From Chitinibacter tainanensis DSM 15459 (GTDB lineage: Bacteria > Pseudomonadota > Gammaproteobacteria > Burkholderiales > Chitinibacteraceae): 64,000 nt of DNA. This document shows, piece by piece, positions 37,753 to 49,061 of the stretch (positions are counted from its first letter, which is position 1; each line of letters starts with the position of its first letter). The translations under genes were made by a program, and so were the position numbers. The notes beneath the pieces are model-generated. The model had not been told where the DNA came from. It did not search any database and saw only the letters and a program-made list of their open reading frames with translations. The stretch lies in NCBI RefSeq assembly GCF_000429785.1, contig NZ_KE386953.1, positions 239,466 to 303,465 on the forward strand, read 5' to 3'.

Positions 37753-38151
37753 TTATTTACCCACCTTTACTGGCACTGCAATCAATTCTTTACTGCTTTT
37801 ATCTACAGCAATAATAGCAGCACTAAAGTTCCCCGAATCACGTGCCGCCTCTACAGTATTTAATATCTTCATCAACTCAGCCTTTAGTAGTGGGTCAGTT
37901 ACTTGACGAGCAGCATTGTTAAGATTTTTCAGTACTTGAACGACCCACCCATCGGACATCTGTGGAAACCCACCTGCGGCATTCATCTCGACCTTGGTTG
38001 CCATATTTTTCATCTGCTTAGAGTCAAGAATTAGCACAGATCCATCATCAGCCATTTTTATTAGCACATGATCAAAACCATTATTACTACCATATTTCCC
38101 CGAAACCTTGTGCGACCGATATCCCAGCGCAATTTGATCTCCATCCTCAGC
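37753..38151 (-). pseudogene. Orphan C-terminal polymorphic-toxin domain (PD-(D/E)XK-like)
   Basis: The open frame extends from a TAA at 38152-38154 to the stop at 37753 and encodes about 130 residues beginning AEDGDQIALGYRSHKVSGKY. The region NNGFDHVLIKMADDGSVLILDSK has the D-x(n)-(D/E)-x-K spacing of restriction-endonuclease-fold toxins; HVLIKM and LILDSKQM form the beta strands. No ATG starts the whole stretch (only an internal GTG at 38067), and no Rhs/CDI/T6SS carrier is upstream, so this is a toxin tail separated from its delivery protein. Immunity follows on the same strand. The toxin-class call is inference from motif shape. Confidence 0.5.
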
Positions 38152-38311
38152 TTAAAACTGACACTGCATTCGGATAAAACGAATAGACACGTAAGCCATG
38201 CGAATTTATGCTCGAATCATGTATGGCGCGCTTTAGTTGTAATTTAGCTTGTGCCACGCAAGCACAGTGCGCCCGCAGCCCCAAGTACAAGTTCAAAAAC
38301 AGGATCAAGCC

Positions 38312-38608
38312 ATGGCTAAATATCAGTTTTTCCAACGCGGCAGCGGCCACAGCAAAGAAGTGCGGTATTTATCGACTGAGCGTAGCGATTTTCTAGCTGC
38401 CAAGGAAGCGTTGTTGGCGGCTGGTTTTGAGGTGCATGGCGATATGATTTATGCCGCTGACGACGCGAGCGCGATTGCTCATTTCAATAGCGGCATGATT
38501 TATCCGCTAGAGGAATACAACAAAGCCCACAGCATGGGTGGTTTGTATTATTTTCTTACCGGCATTGCGAGCAGCATTCGCCAATATTGGGCGCGCCGGG
38601 CCAGCTGA
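38312..38608 (+). CDS. Small conserved hypothetical protein, 98 aa
   Basis: This soluble protein starts MAKYQFFQRGSG and includes FLAAKEALLAAGFEVHGDMIYAADDASAIAHFNSGM. There is no membrane helix or known motif; the size and the E..F.A.KE.L...GFEV pattern suggest a small alpha/beta domain. AGGA lies 7 nt before the ATG at 38312. GC content returns to the chromosomal level here, so the AT-rich island ends just upstream. Confidence 0.65.
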   Translation: MAKYQFFQRGSGHSKEVRYLSTERSDFLAAKEALLAAGFEVHGDMIYAADDASAIAHFNSGMIYPLEEYNKAHSMGGLYYFLTGIASSIRQYWARRAS

Positions 38609-38638
38609 TTGAGTACCATGCCGTAAATACCTACCCAT

Positions 38639-38685
38639 GGTATTAACCCAAACACCAATATTTGCTTGGCTATCAAGCAAATACC
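38639..38685 (-). repeat. 47-bp element, copy 3 (divergent)
   Basis: 47 bp with GGTAT...ATACC ends. On the minus strand it begins GGTATTTGCTTGATAGCC. It contains a perfect TTTGCTTG / CAAGCAAA hairpin (38661-38681). It lies 55 nt beyond the sucD stop, past the terminator, so orientation is less certain than for other copies. Confidence 0.45.
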
Positions 38686-38688
38686 CAC

Positions 38689-38716
38689 AAAAAAGCCACC
38701 CGAGGGTGGCTTTTTT
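38689..38716. terminator. Bidirectional terminator after sucD and the 98-aa gene
   Basis: GCCACC / GGTGGC stem with a CGAG loop, flanked by an A-run on the left and six T on the right, so it can terminate transcription from either side. Confidence 0.9.
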
Positions 38717-38740
38717 ATTTAGATCAATTCAACGCTTGAA

Positions 38741-39625
38741 TTAGATCATGCCTTTTGATTTCAGCAATTCAAACATGGTTTTGCCGATTTCAGCTGGGCT
38801 GCGGGTGTAGGCGATACCAGCGCGCTCGAAGGCTTTGAATTTCTCTTCAGCAGTACCTTTACCGCCAGAGATGATCGCGCCAGCGTGGCCCATACGTTTG
38901 CCTTTCGGCGCAGTAACACCGGCGATGTAACCAACAACTGGCTTGGTTACGTAAGATTTAGCGAATTCTGCCGCTTCTTCTTCCGCAGTACCGCCGATCT
39001 CACCGATCATCACGATCGCGTCGGTATCAGGATCGTCTTGGAACAGTTTCAGCGCGTCGATATGGCTAGTACCTGGGATTGGGTCGCCGCCGATACCGAT
39101 ACACGTTGATTGGCCCAGACCCAGAGCGGTGGTTTGTGCTACCGCTTCGTAAGTCAGTGTGCCAGAGCGTGACACGATACCAATGCGGCCTGGGTTGTGG
39201 ATGTGCCACGGCATAATACCGATCTTGCACTCGCCCGGGGTGATGATACCTGGGCAGTTCGGGCCGATCAGGCGCACGCCAGCTTCATCCACGGCTTTTT
39301 TCACGTACAGCATGTCGATAGTTGGCACGCCTTCGGTAATACATACGATCAGTTGCACGCCAGCATCAACGGCTTCCAGAATCGAGTCTTTAGCGAAAGC
39401 TGCAGGTACGTAGATAACAGAGGCGTCAGCCTGAGTCTGCGCTACGGCGTCGCGCATGGTGTTGAATACTGGCAGGCCGAGGTGCTCTGAGCCGCCCTTA
39501 CCTGGAGTAACACCACCCACTACTTTGGTGCCTACTTTCAGCGCTTGCTCAGCGTGGAAAGTACCATTCTTGCCGGTGAAACCTTGCACCAGCACTTTGG
39601 TGTCTTTATTTACTAAAACGCTCAT
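38741..39625 (-). CDS. sucD: Succinyl-CoA synthetase, alpha subunit
   Basis: This 294-residue subunit binds CoA and carries the phosphohistidine. [36 protein letters not shown] and, at the C-terminus, [17 protein letters not shown] (active His) match the family. I chose the ATG at 39625 with AAAGGGA upstream. It is the last gene of the TCA cluster, 22 nt after sucC, and ends at a bidirectional terminator. Confidence 0.98.
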   Translation of the reverse strand: MSVLVNKDTKVLVQGFTGKNGTFHAEQALKVGTKVVGGVTPGKGGSEHLGLPVFNTMRDAVAQTQADASVIYVPAAFAKDSILEAVDAGVQLIVCITEGVPTIDMLYVKKAVDEAGVRLIGPNCPGIITPGECKIGIMPWHIHNPGRIGIVSRSGTLTYEAVAQTTALGLGQSTCIGIGGDPIPGTSHIDALKLFQDDPDTDAIVMIGEIGGTAEEEAAEFAKSYVTKPVVGYIAGVTAPKGKRMGHAGAIISGGKGTAEEKFKAFERAGIAYTRSPAEIGKTMFELLKSKGMI

Positions 39626-39647
39626 TTTTTTTCCCTTTGTGCTGAGA

Positions 39648-40817
39648 TTACAAAGCCGCAACTGCAGCGACGATTTTCTCGGCTGCGTCGTTCAGACCTT
39701 GGGCAGAAGTCAGTTTCAGACCTGATTCGTCGAGGATTTTCGCGCCCAACTCGGCGTTATTACCTTCCAGACGAACCACTACAGGTACAGTGACGTTCAC
39801 TTCTTTCACGGCCGCGATAATCGCCTCAGCAATCATGTCGCAACGCACGATACCACCGAAGATGTTGATCAGTACGCCTTGTACTGAGGTATCGGCCAGG
39901 ATCAGTTTGAAGGCTTCGATGACGCGCTCTTTGGTTGCGCCGCCACCAACGTCCAGGAAGTTGGCGGGTTGGCCGCCTTTCAGTTTGATGATGTCCATGG
40001 TGGCCATCGCCAGACCGGCGCCATTCACCATACAACCGATATTGCCTTCCAGTGCCACGTAGTTCAGATCGAACTCAGAGGCTTTCACTTCGCGCTCGTT
40101 TTCTTGCGATTTGTCGCGTTGCGCCAGCAGCGCTGGGTGACGGTACAGGGCGTTTGAGTCGAGGTTGATTTTGCCATCCACACAAGCCAGCTCGCCGTTT
40201 TCACGCAGGGCCAGTGGGTTTACTTCGAACAGGGCGAAGTCATTGGCAACGAAAGCATCGTAAGCGCCCAGCATCAGCTTGGTGAACGCGCCGATTTGCG
40301 CGCCTTCCAGGCCCAGCGCAAAAGCGGTTTCACGCGCTTGATATGGCTGCATGCCAACCAGCGGATCTACTTCAACCTTGATGATTTTTTCTGGGGTTTC
40401 TTCAGCCACTTTCTCGATCTCAACACCACCTTCGGTTGAGGCCATGAATACGATGCGCTGAGTACCACGATCGACTACCGCGCCCAGATACAGCTCGCGT
40501 TGTACTGGGTACATGTCTTCACACACCAGTACGCTGTTGACCGGCTGGCCGTTGGCATCAGTCTGGTAAGTAACCAAGTTGGTGCCGATCAGGCGGGTAG
40601 CTTCAGCCGCTGCTTCTTCACGGCTTTTTACTACTTTTACGCCACCAGCTTTACCACGGCCACCCGCGTGCACTTGCGCTTTCACCACGGCGAATTTACC
40701 GCCCAGCGTATCGTAGGCAGCCGCGGCTTCTTCAGCAGTGTGCGCCAGAATCCCTTTCTGGACTGGCAGACCATATTTCGCCAGCAGTTCCTTGGCTTGA
40801 TACTCGTGCAGATTCAT
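39648..40817 (-). CDS. sucC: Succinyl-CoA synthetase (ADP-forming), beta subunit
   Basis: This 389-residue ATP-grasp subunit has [19 protein letters not shown] at the start, [16 protein letters not shown] (nucleotide loop), [23 protein letters not shown] (metal ligands) and GGATKERV with [10 protein letters not shown] at the end. With SucD it makes succinate, CoA and ATP from succinyl-CoA. A 134-nt gap separates it from lpdA, long enough for an internal promoter; I saw no consensus one. Confidence 0.98.
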   Translation of the reverse strand: MNLHEYQAKELLAKYGLPVQKGILAHTAEEAAAAYDTLGGKFAVVKAQVHAGGRGKAGGVKVVKSREEAAAEATRLIGTNLVTYQTDANGQPVNSVLVCEDMYPVQRELYLGAVVDRGTQRIVFMASTEGGVEIEKVAEETPEKIIKVEVDPLVGMQPYQARETAFALGLEGAQIGAFTKLMLGAYDAFVANDFALFEVNPLALRENGELACVDGKINLDSNALYRHPALLAQRDKSQENEREVKASEFDLNYVALEGNIGCMVNGAGLAMATMDIIKLKGGQPANFLDVGGGATKERVIEAFKLILADTSVQGVLINIFGGIVRCDMIAEAIIAAVKEVNVTVPVVVRLEGNNAELGAKILDESGLKLTSAQGLNDAAEKIVAAVAAL

Positions 40818-40951
40818 CTCAATTTATCCTTTGTGAGGAGTGTGTTTGGGGCAGCTCACGCTGCCGTTTCGTACTACGTAGGCCAGACAGTGTCCGCCTG
40901 GCCCATTACAATCGGGTTAACTCAGGGTTAAACCCTTTGGATTCGCTTGGC

Positions 40952-42385
40952 TTAAGAGTGCAGACCGCGCTTGTCGCAACCGAGCGCCGCTTCGTGCATG
41001 GCTTCGGCCAGTGACGGGTGCGCGTGCACGATGCGGGCGATGTCTTCGGCCGAGGCGTTAAATTCCATTGCCACCACGGCTTCGGTAATCAGCTCAGACG
41101 CAAATGGGCCGATGATATGCACGCCCAAAATGCGGTCGGTTTTGGCGCACGCCAGCATTTTCACAAAACCGGCAGTCTCACCCAAGCCCAGCGCACGGCC
41201 GTTCGGGCTGAATGGGAATTGGCCTTTTTTGTATTCAACGCCTTCGGCTTTCAGCGCTTGCTCGGTTTTACCTACCCAGGCCATTTCTGGGCTGGTGTAG
41301 ATCACCCACGGCACGGTGTTGAAATCAATATGTGGGTGCTGACCAGCAATACGCTCCGCCACGGCCACGCCCTCTTCCGAGGCTTTGTGCGCCAGCATCG
41401 GGCCACGGACTACGTCACCAATCGCCCACAGATTAGGCAGGCTGGTGCGGCATTCGCCATCCACCACCACGAAACCACGCTCGTCCAGCGGCAGACCAAC
41501 GCTGTCTGCAGCCAGATTCCAGGTGTTCGGTACGCGGCCGATTGAAACAATCAGCTTGTCGAAGGTTTCGGTAAACGCATTGCCATCTGCATCGCTGTAT
41601 TCCACGGTCACGTCGTTCGCGCCCTTGGTCACATTGCCGATTTTCAGGCTGGTTTTAATCACCAGACCGAGGTCTTTGGTGAAGATTTTGTGTGCTTCTT
41701 TGGCGATGGCTTCGTCAGCGGCCAACAAGAAACCAGGCGCGCCTTCCAGAATGGTGACTTCCGAGCCCAGACGTTTCCACACCGAGCCCATTTCCAGACC
41801 AATCACACCCGCGCCAATCACGCCCAGACGTTTTGGTACGGCTGGAATCGACAGCGCGCCTTCGTTATCCAGCACCAGTACGTTATCGACTGGGGCTTGT
41901 GGCAGCTGGCGTGGGGTTGAGCCGGTAGCCAGAATCACGTGCGTGGCTTCTACCACTTGCACTTGTTCGCCATCCGCCACTTCCAGTTGCCATTTGTCGC
42001 CGTTGCGGCCCACGATCTTGCCGTGGCCATGCAGGCTGGTCACTTTGTTCTTTTTGAACAAATAACCAATCCCTTGGGTCAGCTTGCTCACGATGCCGTT
42101 TTTGCGCTCGAGCATGGTGCCCACATCAAATTTCATGCCTTCCACGGTAATGCCGTGTGCGGCGAATTTGTGCTCAACACGCTCAACGTTTTCTGAAGAT
42201 TCGAGCAGGGCTTTGGATGGAATACAACCCACGTTCAGGCAAGTGCCACCGAGTGACGCTTTGCCTTCCTTGTTTTTGAATTCGTCGATACACGCGGTAG
42301 TAAAACCCAGCTGTGCCGCACGAATCGCCGCCACATAGCCGCCAGGGCCTGCGCCGATTACGATGACGTCAAATGATTGTGACAT
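40952..42385 (-). CDS. lpdA: Dihydrolipoyl dehydrogenase (E3)
   Basis: This 477-residue flavoprotein has FAD motif [17 protein letters not shown], the redox disulphide [16 protein letters not shown] motif [13 protein letters not shown], and the C-terminal [13 protein letters not shown] that supplies the catalytic His-Glu of the dimer partner. It re-oxidises the lipoyl arms of the 2-oxoglutarate dehydrogenase complex encoded just upstream. A 47-bp element lies in the sucB-lpdA gap. Confidence 0.98.
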   Translation of the reverse strand: MSQSFDVIVIGAGPGGYVAAIRAAQLGFTTACIDEFKNKEGKASLGGTCLNVGCIPSKALLESSENVERVEHKFAAHGITVEGMKFDVGTMLERKNGIVSKLTQGIGYLFKKNKVTSLHGHGKIVGRNGDKWQLEVADGEQVQVVEATHVILATGSTPRQLPQAPVDNVLVLDNEGALSIPAVPKRLGVIGAGVIGLEMGSVWKRLGSEVTILEGAPGFLLAADEAIAKEAHKIFTKDLGLVIKTSLKIGNVTKGANDVTVEYSDADGNAFTETFDKLIVSIGRVPNTWNLAADSVGLPLDERGFVVVDGECRTSLPNLWAIGDVVRGPMLAHKASEEGVAVAERIAGQHPHIDFNTVPWVIYTSPEMAWVGKTEQALKAEGVEYKKGQFPFSPNGRALGLGETAGFVKMLACAKTDRILGVHIIGPFASELITEAVVAMEFNASAEDIARIVHAHPSLAEAMHEAALGCDKRGLHS

Positions 42386-42421
42386 GTTTTTTCCTGTGTG
42401 CCCGGCTGACCAGCCAGCCGG

Positions 42422-42468
42422 GGTATCTCATTACAAGCAAACAGGTATATAGCCTACAGAGCTATACC
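42422..42468 (-). repeat. 47-bp 3'-UTR element, copy 4
   Basis: On the minus strand it starts GGTATAGCTCTGTAGGC and ends GAGATACC. It is exactly 47 bp and lies 13 nt after the sucB stop, in sense. Confidence 0.65.
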
Positions 42469-42481
42469 CCTAGCAATAGGC

Positions 42482-43675
42482 TTACAGGTCCAGCAACAGG
42501 CGCGCTGGATCTTCGATCGCATCTTTGATCGCCACCAAGCTCAGTACGGCTTCGCGACCGTCGATGATACGGTGATCGTAAGATTGCGCCAGATACATGA
42601 TCGGACGAGCCACAACTTGACCGTTTTCTACCACGGCGCGCTCTTTGGTCGCGTGCATGCCCAGAATGGCTGATTGTGGTGGGTTGATGATCGGCGTAGA
42701 CATCATCGAGCCAAAGGTACCGCCATTCGAGATGGTGTAAGTACCGCCAGTCAGCTCTTCGACGCCCAGCTTGCCTTCTTGCGCGCGTTTGCCAAAGTCA
42801 GCAATGGTTTTCTCGATGTCAGCCAGGCTCAGCTGGTCGGCGTTACGGATAATCGGTACTACCAGACCACGTGGGCTACCTACCGCTACACCGATATCGA
42901 AGTAACCGTGGTAAACGATGTCGTTGCCATCGACCGAGGCATTCACGATCGGGTATTTTTTCAGCGCAGCAACGGCGGCTTTCACAAAGAAGCCCATAAA
43001 GCCCAGTTTCACACCGTGCTCTTTTTCGAACTTGTCTTTGTATTTATTGCGCAGATCCATCAGCGGCTTCATGTTGACTTCGTTGAAGGTCGTCAGGATG
43101 GCGTTGGTTTGTTGTGATTGCAGCAGACGCTCGGCCACGCGGGCACGCAGACGGCTCATTGGCACGCGCTGCTCTGGGCGCTCACCGGCTGGCACGGCCA
43201 CTGCAGGCGCAGCGGGCTTAGCCAGATGGTTTTGTACGTCTTCTTTCAATACGCGACCACCGCGGCCAGTACCAGCCACGTCGTTTACGTTCACGCCCGC
43301 ATCAGCGGCGAGTTTTTTCGCAGCAGGCATAGCGCTGCTGCCGGCTACTGCGGCAGCAGGCGCTGCAGCTGTAGCAGCCGCGGCAACAGGGGCTGCGGCC
43401 GGTGCGGCAGCCGCTGGCGCCGCTGCGGCGACAGCGGCGGTATCAATCTTGGCAATTACTTGCAGGCTGCCAACGGTAGCGCCATCTTGCGCCACGATTT
43501 CGGTCAGCACGCCGGCTTGCGGCGCAGGGATTTCGAGCACGACTTTGTCGGTTTCGATGTCGATCAGGTTTTCATCACGGGCAACCGCTTCACCGACTTT
43601 CTTTTTCCAAGAAATCAGGGTGGCTTCGGATACGGATTCTGGCAGCTGAGGTACAACGACTTCGATTACGCTCAT
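42482..43675 (-). CDS. sucB: 2-oxoglutarate dehydrogenase E2 (dihydrolipoamide succinyltransferase)
   Basis: This 397-residue protein has one lipoyl domain (lipoyl Lys in [15 protein letters not shown]), an Ala-rich flexible linker (about 85-130), a peripheral-subunit-binding domain ([31 protein letters not shown]) and a catalytic core ending in [15 protein letters not shown] with the active His-Asp. I chose the ATG at 43675; upstream codons to 43753 lie in the intergenic gap. It is flanked by sucA and lpdA, giving the complete E1-E2-E3 set. Confidence 0.98.
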   Translation of the reverse strand: MSVIEVVVPQLPESVSEATLISWKKKVGEAVARDENLIDIETDKVVLEIPAPQAGVLTEIVAQDGATVGSLQVIAKIDTAAVAAAAPAAAAPAAAPVAAAATAAAPAAAVAGSSAMPAAKKLAADAGVNVNDVAGTGRGGRVLKEDVQNHLAKPAAPAVAVPAGERPEQRVPMSRLRARVAERLLQSQQTNAILTTFNEVNMKPLMDLRNKYKDKFEKEHGVKLGFMGFFVKAAVAALKKYPIVNASVDGNDIVYHGYFDIGVAVGSPRGLVVPIIRNADQLSLADIEKTIADFGKRAQEGKLGVEELTGGTYTISNGGTFGSMMSTPIINPPQSAILGMHATKERAVVENGQVVARPIMYLAQSYDHRIIDGREAVLSLVAIKDAIEDPARLLLDL

Positions 43676-43776
43676 TGGATTTACTCCGGTCAATTTTTTA
43701 ATACTGCTGGTTTGCCCCCACGCTGGAGCGGCAAACGCCAAAAACGCGGCCACCCTTGCGGGTGCCGCGTGCTGGA

Positions 43777-46584
43777 TTACAAGGTCATGGCCTCTTCGAC
43801 GAAGGCTTTGAGCTGAGCATTGTGCTTACTCATATAGCCAACCGCCGGTGAAGCTGAAGAAGGTCGGCCGGCGAAGCTCAGCGCTTGCTTAGGTGCCAGC
43901 ACTGCTTCGAGGCGGTGGCGAATCTGGTACCAGGCGCCCTGATTTTTCGGCTCTTCCTGTACCCACATGATTTCCTTGGCATTCGAGTATTTGGCCAATT
44001 CGGCTTGCAACTCTTCGGCTGGGAATGGGTACAGCTGCTCGATCCGCACAATCGCGATGTCTTTGATATCGCGCTCGGTGCGGCCGGCCAGCAGGTCGTA
44101 ATACACCTGACCGGAACAGCAAATCACGCGTTTCACTTTCTTCGCATCGATGTCTTGCGCCTCGCCAATCACGGGGCGGAATTCGCCGCTGGTGAAGTGC
44201 TCGATCGGGCTAGAAGCGTTTTTCGCTTTCAGCAGACGCTTGCTCATGATGATGATCAGCGGCTTGCGATATGGGCGCAGCATTTGGCGGCGCAGTGCGT
44301 GGAACATCTGCGCTGATTCAGACAGCATCACCACTTGCACATTGTGCTCGGCACACAGCTGCAGATAACGCTCAACGCGCGCAGACGAGTGCTCTGGGCC
44401 TTGGCCATCGTAGCCGTGCGGCAACATCATGGTCAGGCCACACAGACGGCCCCATTTGGTTTCGCCCGAGGTAATGAACTGATCAATCACCACCTGCGCG
44501 CCGTTGGCGAAGTCACCAAACTGCGCTTCCCAGATGGTCAGCTCATCGGGCGCTGAACACGCGTAGCCGTATTCAAAAGCCAATACCGCTTCTTCATTCA
44601 GGATCGAATCGATCGCCAGGAAGTGGCCTTGGTTATCCGACAGGTGTTGCAATGGCACGAAAGTACCTTGATCCCACTTCTCGCGGTTTTGATCGTGCAA
44701 CACGGCGTGACGGTGGTTAAACGTACCGCGGCCAGAGTCTTCACCAGAAATACGTACACCGATGCCTTCGGTCAGCAGGGTGGAATACGCCAGATGCTCG
44801 GCCATACCCCAATCCACCGGCAGCTCGCCTTTAGCCATCTGCACGCGCTCTTTGATGATTTTCTCAACGTTGGCACGCAGCTTAAAGCCATTTGGAATGC
44901 TGGTGAATTTCTCGGTCAAGCGCACCAGATCCGCTTGTGGTACCGAAGTATTCACCGGATGACGCCAGTGGGTACCTAGATATTTGGTCCAGTCTTGCGC
45001 GTATGAGCGTTTGTAGTCGGTGAGCGTGGTTTGTTCAACGTGCTCGCCACGGTCCAGCGCATCACGGTAAGCCTGAATCATGCCTTCGGCTTCAGCCTGA
45101 GTAACCACGCCCTGAGCGATCAGCTGATCGGCGTACACTTTGCGCGGGCCAGGGTGGGCCGCCACTTTTTTGTACATCATCGGCTGAGTGACAAACGGAT
45201 CATCCGCTTCGTTGTGGCCGTGTTTGCGGTAGCAAACCAGGTCGATAACCACGTCTTTGTGGAATTTCTGGCGATATTGCAGCGCCGCTTCCATGCACAG
45301 ACACACTGATTCAGGATCATCACCGTTCACGTGCAGAATCGGTGCTTCTACCATCTTGGCGATGTCGGTGCTGTACAAACTAGAGCGGTTATCGCGGATA
45401 TCCGAGGTAGTGAAGCCCACCTGGTTGTTGATCACCAGATGCACCGTACCGCCGGTACCGTAACCACGGGTTTGTGACAGATTGAACGTGCCTTGGTTAG
45501 TACCCAGACCGATAAAGGCTGAATCACCGTGGATCAACAGTGGCAATACTTGATCGCCAGTCAGGTCTTTACGGCGATGCTGACGCGCGCGCACAGAGCC
45601 TTCGACTACTGGATTCACGATTTCCAGATGCGATGGGTTGAAAGCCAAAGTTAGGTGCAGTGGGCCACCTGGGGTAGGAATATCCGAGCTGAAACCCATA
45701 TGGTATTTCACGTCGCCGGAAGCCAGCTGGGTGTTGTAGCGGCCTTCAAACTCGCCGAACAAATCGCGTGGCTGTTTGCCCAGGATATTTACCAGCATGT
45801 TCAGACGACCACGGTGAGCCATCCCGATCACGATTTCCTGCACGCCGGCGGCGCCAGCAGCTTGAGCAAGGTAATCGACCGCAGGAATCATGCTATCACC
45901 GCCTTCCAGCGAGAAGCGTTTTTGACCTACGTATTTTTTGTGCAGGTACTGTTCCAGCGTTTCGGCCGCAGTCACTTGCTTCAGAATGCGCTTTTTCTGC
46001 TCAACATTAAAACTTGGCTGCGAGCGACGCGATTCGAAAAATTCTTGCACCCATTTGCGCTCATCACCATTGGTGATGTGCATATATTCCAGACCCACGG
46101 TGCCGCAGTAGGTTTGCTGCAGAAAGCCCAGCACTTCAGTCGGCGTAGCACGCTCGAGACCATTGATATTGGTACCCAGCTTGATCGCCATATCGCTGTC
46201 GGTCAGGCCGTGGGTTTTCGGGTCGAGCTCGGGGGCTGCGACTTTATCCATCCGCTGCAGCGGATCGAGTTTCGCCTGACGGCTACCCATAATGCGGTAG
46301 GCTGAAATCAGGCGCAGCAGGTTCACTTGGCGCTCGGTGGCGGCTTCATCAGCCACACCGACCGCGCGCAGAGGTTGACGCGCCAGTTGGCGGAACGACT
46401 CTTCGATCGGGGCCCGCACAACGTCGCGCGCTACCGCGCCCGGAGTTTGCTGCAGCTGGTCAAAATAGCCGCGCCATTGCGCATCGACCGACGAGGGGTC
46501 GATCAGATATTGTTCGTACAGTTCTTCGACGAACGGCGCATTCCCACCAAACAGCTGGGAGTTGGTTGAAAGTTCTTTCATCAT
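43777..46584 (-). CDS. sucA: 2-oxoglutarate dehydrogenase E1 component
   Basis: This 935-residue thiamine-diphosphate decarboxylase has an N-terminal E2-binding motif ([23 protein letters not shown]), [13 protein letters not shown], the ThDP motif [19 protein letters not shown] and [25 protein letters not shown], and a C-terminal [12 protein letters not shown]. It catalyses the rate-limiting step of the complex. It lies 107 nt downstream of gltA in the same transcription direction. Confidence 0.98.
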   Translation of the reverse strand: MMKELSTNSQLFGGNAPFVEELYEQYLIDPSSVDAQWRGYFDQLQQTPGAVARDVVRAPIEESFRQLARQPLRAVGVADEAATERQVNLLRLISAYRIMGSRQAKLDPLQRMDKVAAPELDPKTHGLTDSDMAIKLGTNINGLERATPTEVLGFLQQTYCGTVGLEYMHITNGDERKWVQEFFESRRSQPSFNVEQKKRILKQVTAAETLEQYLHKKYVGQKRFSLEGGDSMIPAVDYLAQAAGAAGVQEIVIGMAHRGRLNMLVNILGKQPRDLFGEFEGRYNTQLASGDVKYHMGFSSDIPTPGGPLHLTLAFNPSHLEIVNPVVEGSVRARQHRRKDLTGDQVLPLLIHGDSAFIGLGTNQGTFNLSQTRGYGTGGTVHLVINNQVGFTTSDIRDNRSSLYSTDIAKMVEAPILHVNGDDPESVCLCMEAALQYRQKFHKDVVIDLVCYRKHGHNEADDPFVTQPMMYKKVAAHPGPRKVYADQLIAQGVVTQAEAEGMIQAYRDALDRGEHVEQTTLTDYKRSYAQDWTKYLGTHWRHPVNTSVPQADLVRLTEKFTSIPNGFKLRANVEKIIKERVQMAKGELPVDWGMAEHLAYSTLLTEGIGVRISGEDSGRGTFNHRHAVLHDQNREKWDQGTFVPLQHLSDNQGHFLAIDSILNEEAVLAFEYGYACSAPDELTIWEAQFGDFANGAQVVIDQFITSGETKWGRLCGLTMMLPHGYDGQGPEHSSARVERYLQLCAEHNVQVVMLSESAQMFHALRRQMLRPYRKPLIIIMSKRLLKAKNASSPIEHFTSGEFRPVIGEAQDIDAKKVKRVICCSGQVYYDLLAGRTERDIKDIAIVRIEQLYPFPAEELQAELAKYSNAKEIMWVQEEPKNQGAWYQIRHRLEAVLAPKQALSFAGRPSSASPAVGYMSKHNAQLKAFVEEAMTL

Positions 46585-46691
46585 TGCCGTGTATTTCCGT
46601 TGTGTGCTGCTGGCGCAGGTTGTCTTCCCTGCTTCGCCATTAGCCGGTCATTGCCGCGGCGCCGCCATCCTGTCGGCGCCGCAACGCGCAA

Positions 46692-47978
46692 TTAGCCGCG
46701 TTTATCCAAAGGTACGTAGTCGCGTTTCTCGGCGCCGGTGTATTGCTGGCGCGGACGACCAATCTTCATGCCTGGATCGGAAATCATTTCGTTCCAGTGG
46801 CTGATCCAGCCCACGGTACGTGCCAGCGCGAAGATCACGGTGAACATCGGCACTGGGATACCCAGCGCTGATTGCACGATCCCTGAGTAGAAGTCGACGT
46901 TTGGATACAGCTTGCGCTCGATGAAGTACGGATCTTCCAGCGCGATTTTTTCCAGCTCCATCGCCAGTTTGAACTTCGGATCGTCTTGCAGACCGAGTTC
47001 GTTCAATACTTCGTGACAGATGCGGCGCATTACATTGGCGCGTGGGTCCATGTTTTTGTAAACACGGTGACCAAAGCCCATCAGTTTGTGGGTTTTCGCT
47101 TTCACGCCTTCCATAAAGGCCGGTACGTTTTCAACCGCACCGATTTCGTCCAGCATCAGCAGTACAGCTTCGTTAGCGCCGCCGTGCGATGGGCCCCACA
47201 GACAAGCGATACCGGCAGCGATACACGCAAATGGGTTGGCGCCAGAAGAGCCAGCCAGACGTACAGTTGAGGTTGACGCGTTTTGCTCGTGGTCAGCGTG
47301 CAGTGTGAAGATCACGTCCAGTGCGCGCACCAGAACTGGGTTTGGTTCGTATTTTTCGCACGGAGTTGAGAACATCATGTGCATGAAGTTCGCGGTGTAG
47401 CTCAGATCGTTACGTGGGTAAACGAATGGCAGACCTTGGTTGTAGCGATAGCACATGGCGGCAATCGTTGGGATCTTAGAGATCAGACGGAACATCGCCA
47501 CTTTGCGGTGTTCTGGGTTGCTGATATCCAGGCTGTCTTGGTAGAACGCTGACAGCGCACCCACCACACCCACCATCATGGCCATTGGGTGCGAATCACG
47601 ACGGAAGCCTTTGAAGAAGGCCGTCAGTTGCTCGTGCACCATGGTGTGGCTCATCACGGTTTTTTCAAACTCGGCTTTTTGCGCTTGGTTTGGCAGCTCA
47701 CCGTTGATCAGCAGATAACATACTTCCAGGTAATCAGCTTCTTCAGCCAATTGCTCGATTGGATAACCGCGATAGTACAACTGACCTTTGTCACCATCGA
47801 TGAAAGTGATTTTCGATTCGCAGCTGGCGGTCGCCAAGAAACCGGGGTCAAACGTGAACATACCGGTTTTGGAGAAGCTGCGGATGTCGACTACATCCGG
47901 GCCCAGCGTTGAATTGAGAACCGGGAACTCCAGTGTGTCCTGGCCATCGTTGTAAGTCAGTGTGACTTTCTTATCCAT
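46692..47978 (-). CDS. gltA: Citrate synthase (type II)
   Basis: This 428-residue hexameric-type enzyme condenses acetyl-CoA and oxaloacetate. It has [64 protein letters not shown] (catalytic His), [14 protein letters not shown] (second His) and VDFYSGIV (catalytic Asp). I chose the ATG at 47978, with AGGAGC upstream; the frame to 48020 would overlap sdhE's stop. It lies 41 nt after sdhE. Confidence 0.98.
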   Translation of the reverse strand: MDKKVTLTYNDGQDTLEFPVLNSTLGPDVVDIRSFSKTGMFTFDPGFLATASCESKITFIDGDKGQLYYRGYPIEQLAEEADYLEVCYLLINGELPNQAQKAEFEKTVMSHTMVHEQLTAFFKGFRRDSHPMAMMVGVVGALSAFYQDSLDISNPEHRKVAMFRLISKIPTIAAMCYRYNQGLPFVYPRNDLSYTANFMHMMFSTPCEKYEPNPVLVRALDVIFTLHADHEQNASTSTVRLAGSSGANPFACIAAGIACLWGPSHGGANEAVLLMLDEIGAVENVPAFMEGVKAKTHKLMGFGHRVYKNMDPRANVMRRICHEVLNELGLQDDPKFKLAMELEKIALEDPYFIERKLYPNVDFYSGIVQSALGIPVPMFTVIFALARTVGWISHWNEMISDPGMKIGRPRQQYTGAEKRDYVPLDKRG

Positions 47979-48019
47979 CGTGTTGCTCCTGTAAAACGGC
48001 TCGGCGATGCCGAGGTCCA

Positions 48020-48265
48020 TTATTGTTGTGCCGCACTAATGCGCGCGATCATCGTAGCAAGCTCCGGGTCCGGGCAGACCGACTTGCCATTCACATACTC
48101 TAGAAAATCCCAGTCTGGCAGCATCAGAACTTGTTCGTAAACGGCCAGCTCGGCGGTGGTCAAGGTTGGCAGAACCTGTTCAACAAATCGTTCGAGCTGC
48201 AGATCCAGCTCGAGCAAACCGCGGCGGGAGCGCCACAGAATGCGCTTGAGGTCTACTTCATCCAT
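48020..48265 (-). CDS. sdhE: Succinate dehydrogenase flavinylation factor SdhE
   Basis: This 81-residue member of the SdhE/YgfY family promotes covalent FAD attachment to SdhA. The [15 protein letters not shown] motif (the conserved RGxxE loop) and [13 protein letters not shown] are typical. It lies between sdhB and gltA, the usual betaproteobacterial position. A ribosome site is not obvious. A 47-bp element lies between its start and the sdhB stop. Confidence 0.95.
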   Translation of the reverse strand: MDEVDLKRILWRSRRGLLELDLQLERFVEQVLPTLTTAELAVYEQVLMLPDWDFLEYVNGKSVCPDPELATMIARISAAQQ

Positions 48266-48280
48266 TTCTCACCCCAGGCG

Positions 48281-48327
48281 GGTATATCCCTGCAAGCTCA
48301 ACTGACCTTGGCCTGCAGGGCTATACC
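48281..48327 (-). repeat. 47-bp 3'-UTR element, copy 5 (best-paired)
   Basis: The arms GGTATATCCCTGCA and TGCAGGGCTATACC pair at 13 of 14 positions. On the minus strand it begins GGTATAGCCCTGCAGGCC, 7 nt after the sdhB stop and in sense. Confidence 0.75.
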
Positions 48328-48334
48328 CCTTACA

Positions 48335-49048
48335 TCAACTAATGCGTTTGACCATCAGGTCTTTGATCTTGCCGATCGCTTTGGTTGGATTGAGCTCTTT
48401 CGGGCACACATCCACACAGTTCATGATGCTGTGGCAACGGAACAGGCGATACGGGTCTTCCAGATCATCCAGACGCTCGCTGGTTGCTTCATCGCGGGTA
48501 TCAGCAATAAAGCGATACGCCGCCAGCAAACCGGCTGGGCCGACGAATTTATCCGGATTCCACCAGAATGACGGGCAAGATGTCGAACAGCAAGCGCACA
48601 GAATACACTCATACAAGCCATCAAGCTCTTTGCGATCTTCCTGGCTTTGCAGGCGTTCGCGATCGGGCGCCGGGCTGTTGTTGATCACATACGGCTTGAT
48701 CGAGTGGTATTGCTTGAAGAACTGCGTCATGTCGACGATCAGATCGCGTACCACCGGCAGGCCTGGCAATGGGCGCACTTCAATCGGCTGTTTCAGGCTG
48801 GCCAGATCGGTAATACAGGCCAGGCCATTTTTGCCGTTGATGTTCATCGCATCCGAGCCACACACGCCCTCGCGGCATGAACGGCGGAATGACAGTGATT
48901 CGTCCACCACTTTGAGTTTCACCAGCGCGTCGAGCAGTTTGCGCTCGGTGCTTGGATCGACTTCTACACTGATGTCTTGCATGTACGGCTTAGCGTCTTT
49001 ATCCGGATCGTAGCGGTAAATGCGGAATTTAACGGTTTGGGTAGTCAT
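48335..49048 (-). CDS. sdhB: Succinate dehydrogenase iron-sulfur subunit
   Basis: This 237-residue subunit carries three Fe-S clusters: 2Fe-2S via CREGVCGSDAMNINGKNGLAC, and 4Fe-4S/3Fe-4S via CILCACCSTSCPSFWW and CHSIMNCVDVCPKELNPTKAI. It links SdhA flavin to membrane quinone. I chose the ATG at 49048 (MTTQTVKFRIYRYDPD), 13 nt after sdhA. Confidence 0.98.
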   Translation of the reverse strand: MTTQTVKFRIYRYDPDKDAKPYMQDISVEVDPSTERKLLDALVKLKVVDESLSFRRSCREGVCGSDAMNINGKNGLACITDLASLKQPIEVRPLPGLPVVRDLIVDMTQFFKQYHSIKPYVINNSPAPDRERLQSQEDRKELDGLYECILCACCSTSCPSFWWNPDKFVGPAGLLAAYRFIADTRDEATSERLDDLEDPYRLFRCHSIMNCVDVCPKELNPTKAIGKIKDLMVKRIS

Positions 49049-49061
49049 CTTCAGCAACCTC

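Noticed and set aside
38147-38350. 67-codon frame upstream of the toxin tail, considered as its missing N-terminal part
   Set aside because: It is in a different frame, overlaps the start of the 98-residue gene on the other strand, and shows no toxin-carrier motifs.
45655-46305. 216-codon plus-strand frame opposite sucA
   Set aside because: It overlaps conserved SucA sequence and lacks a ribosome site or recognisable motif.
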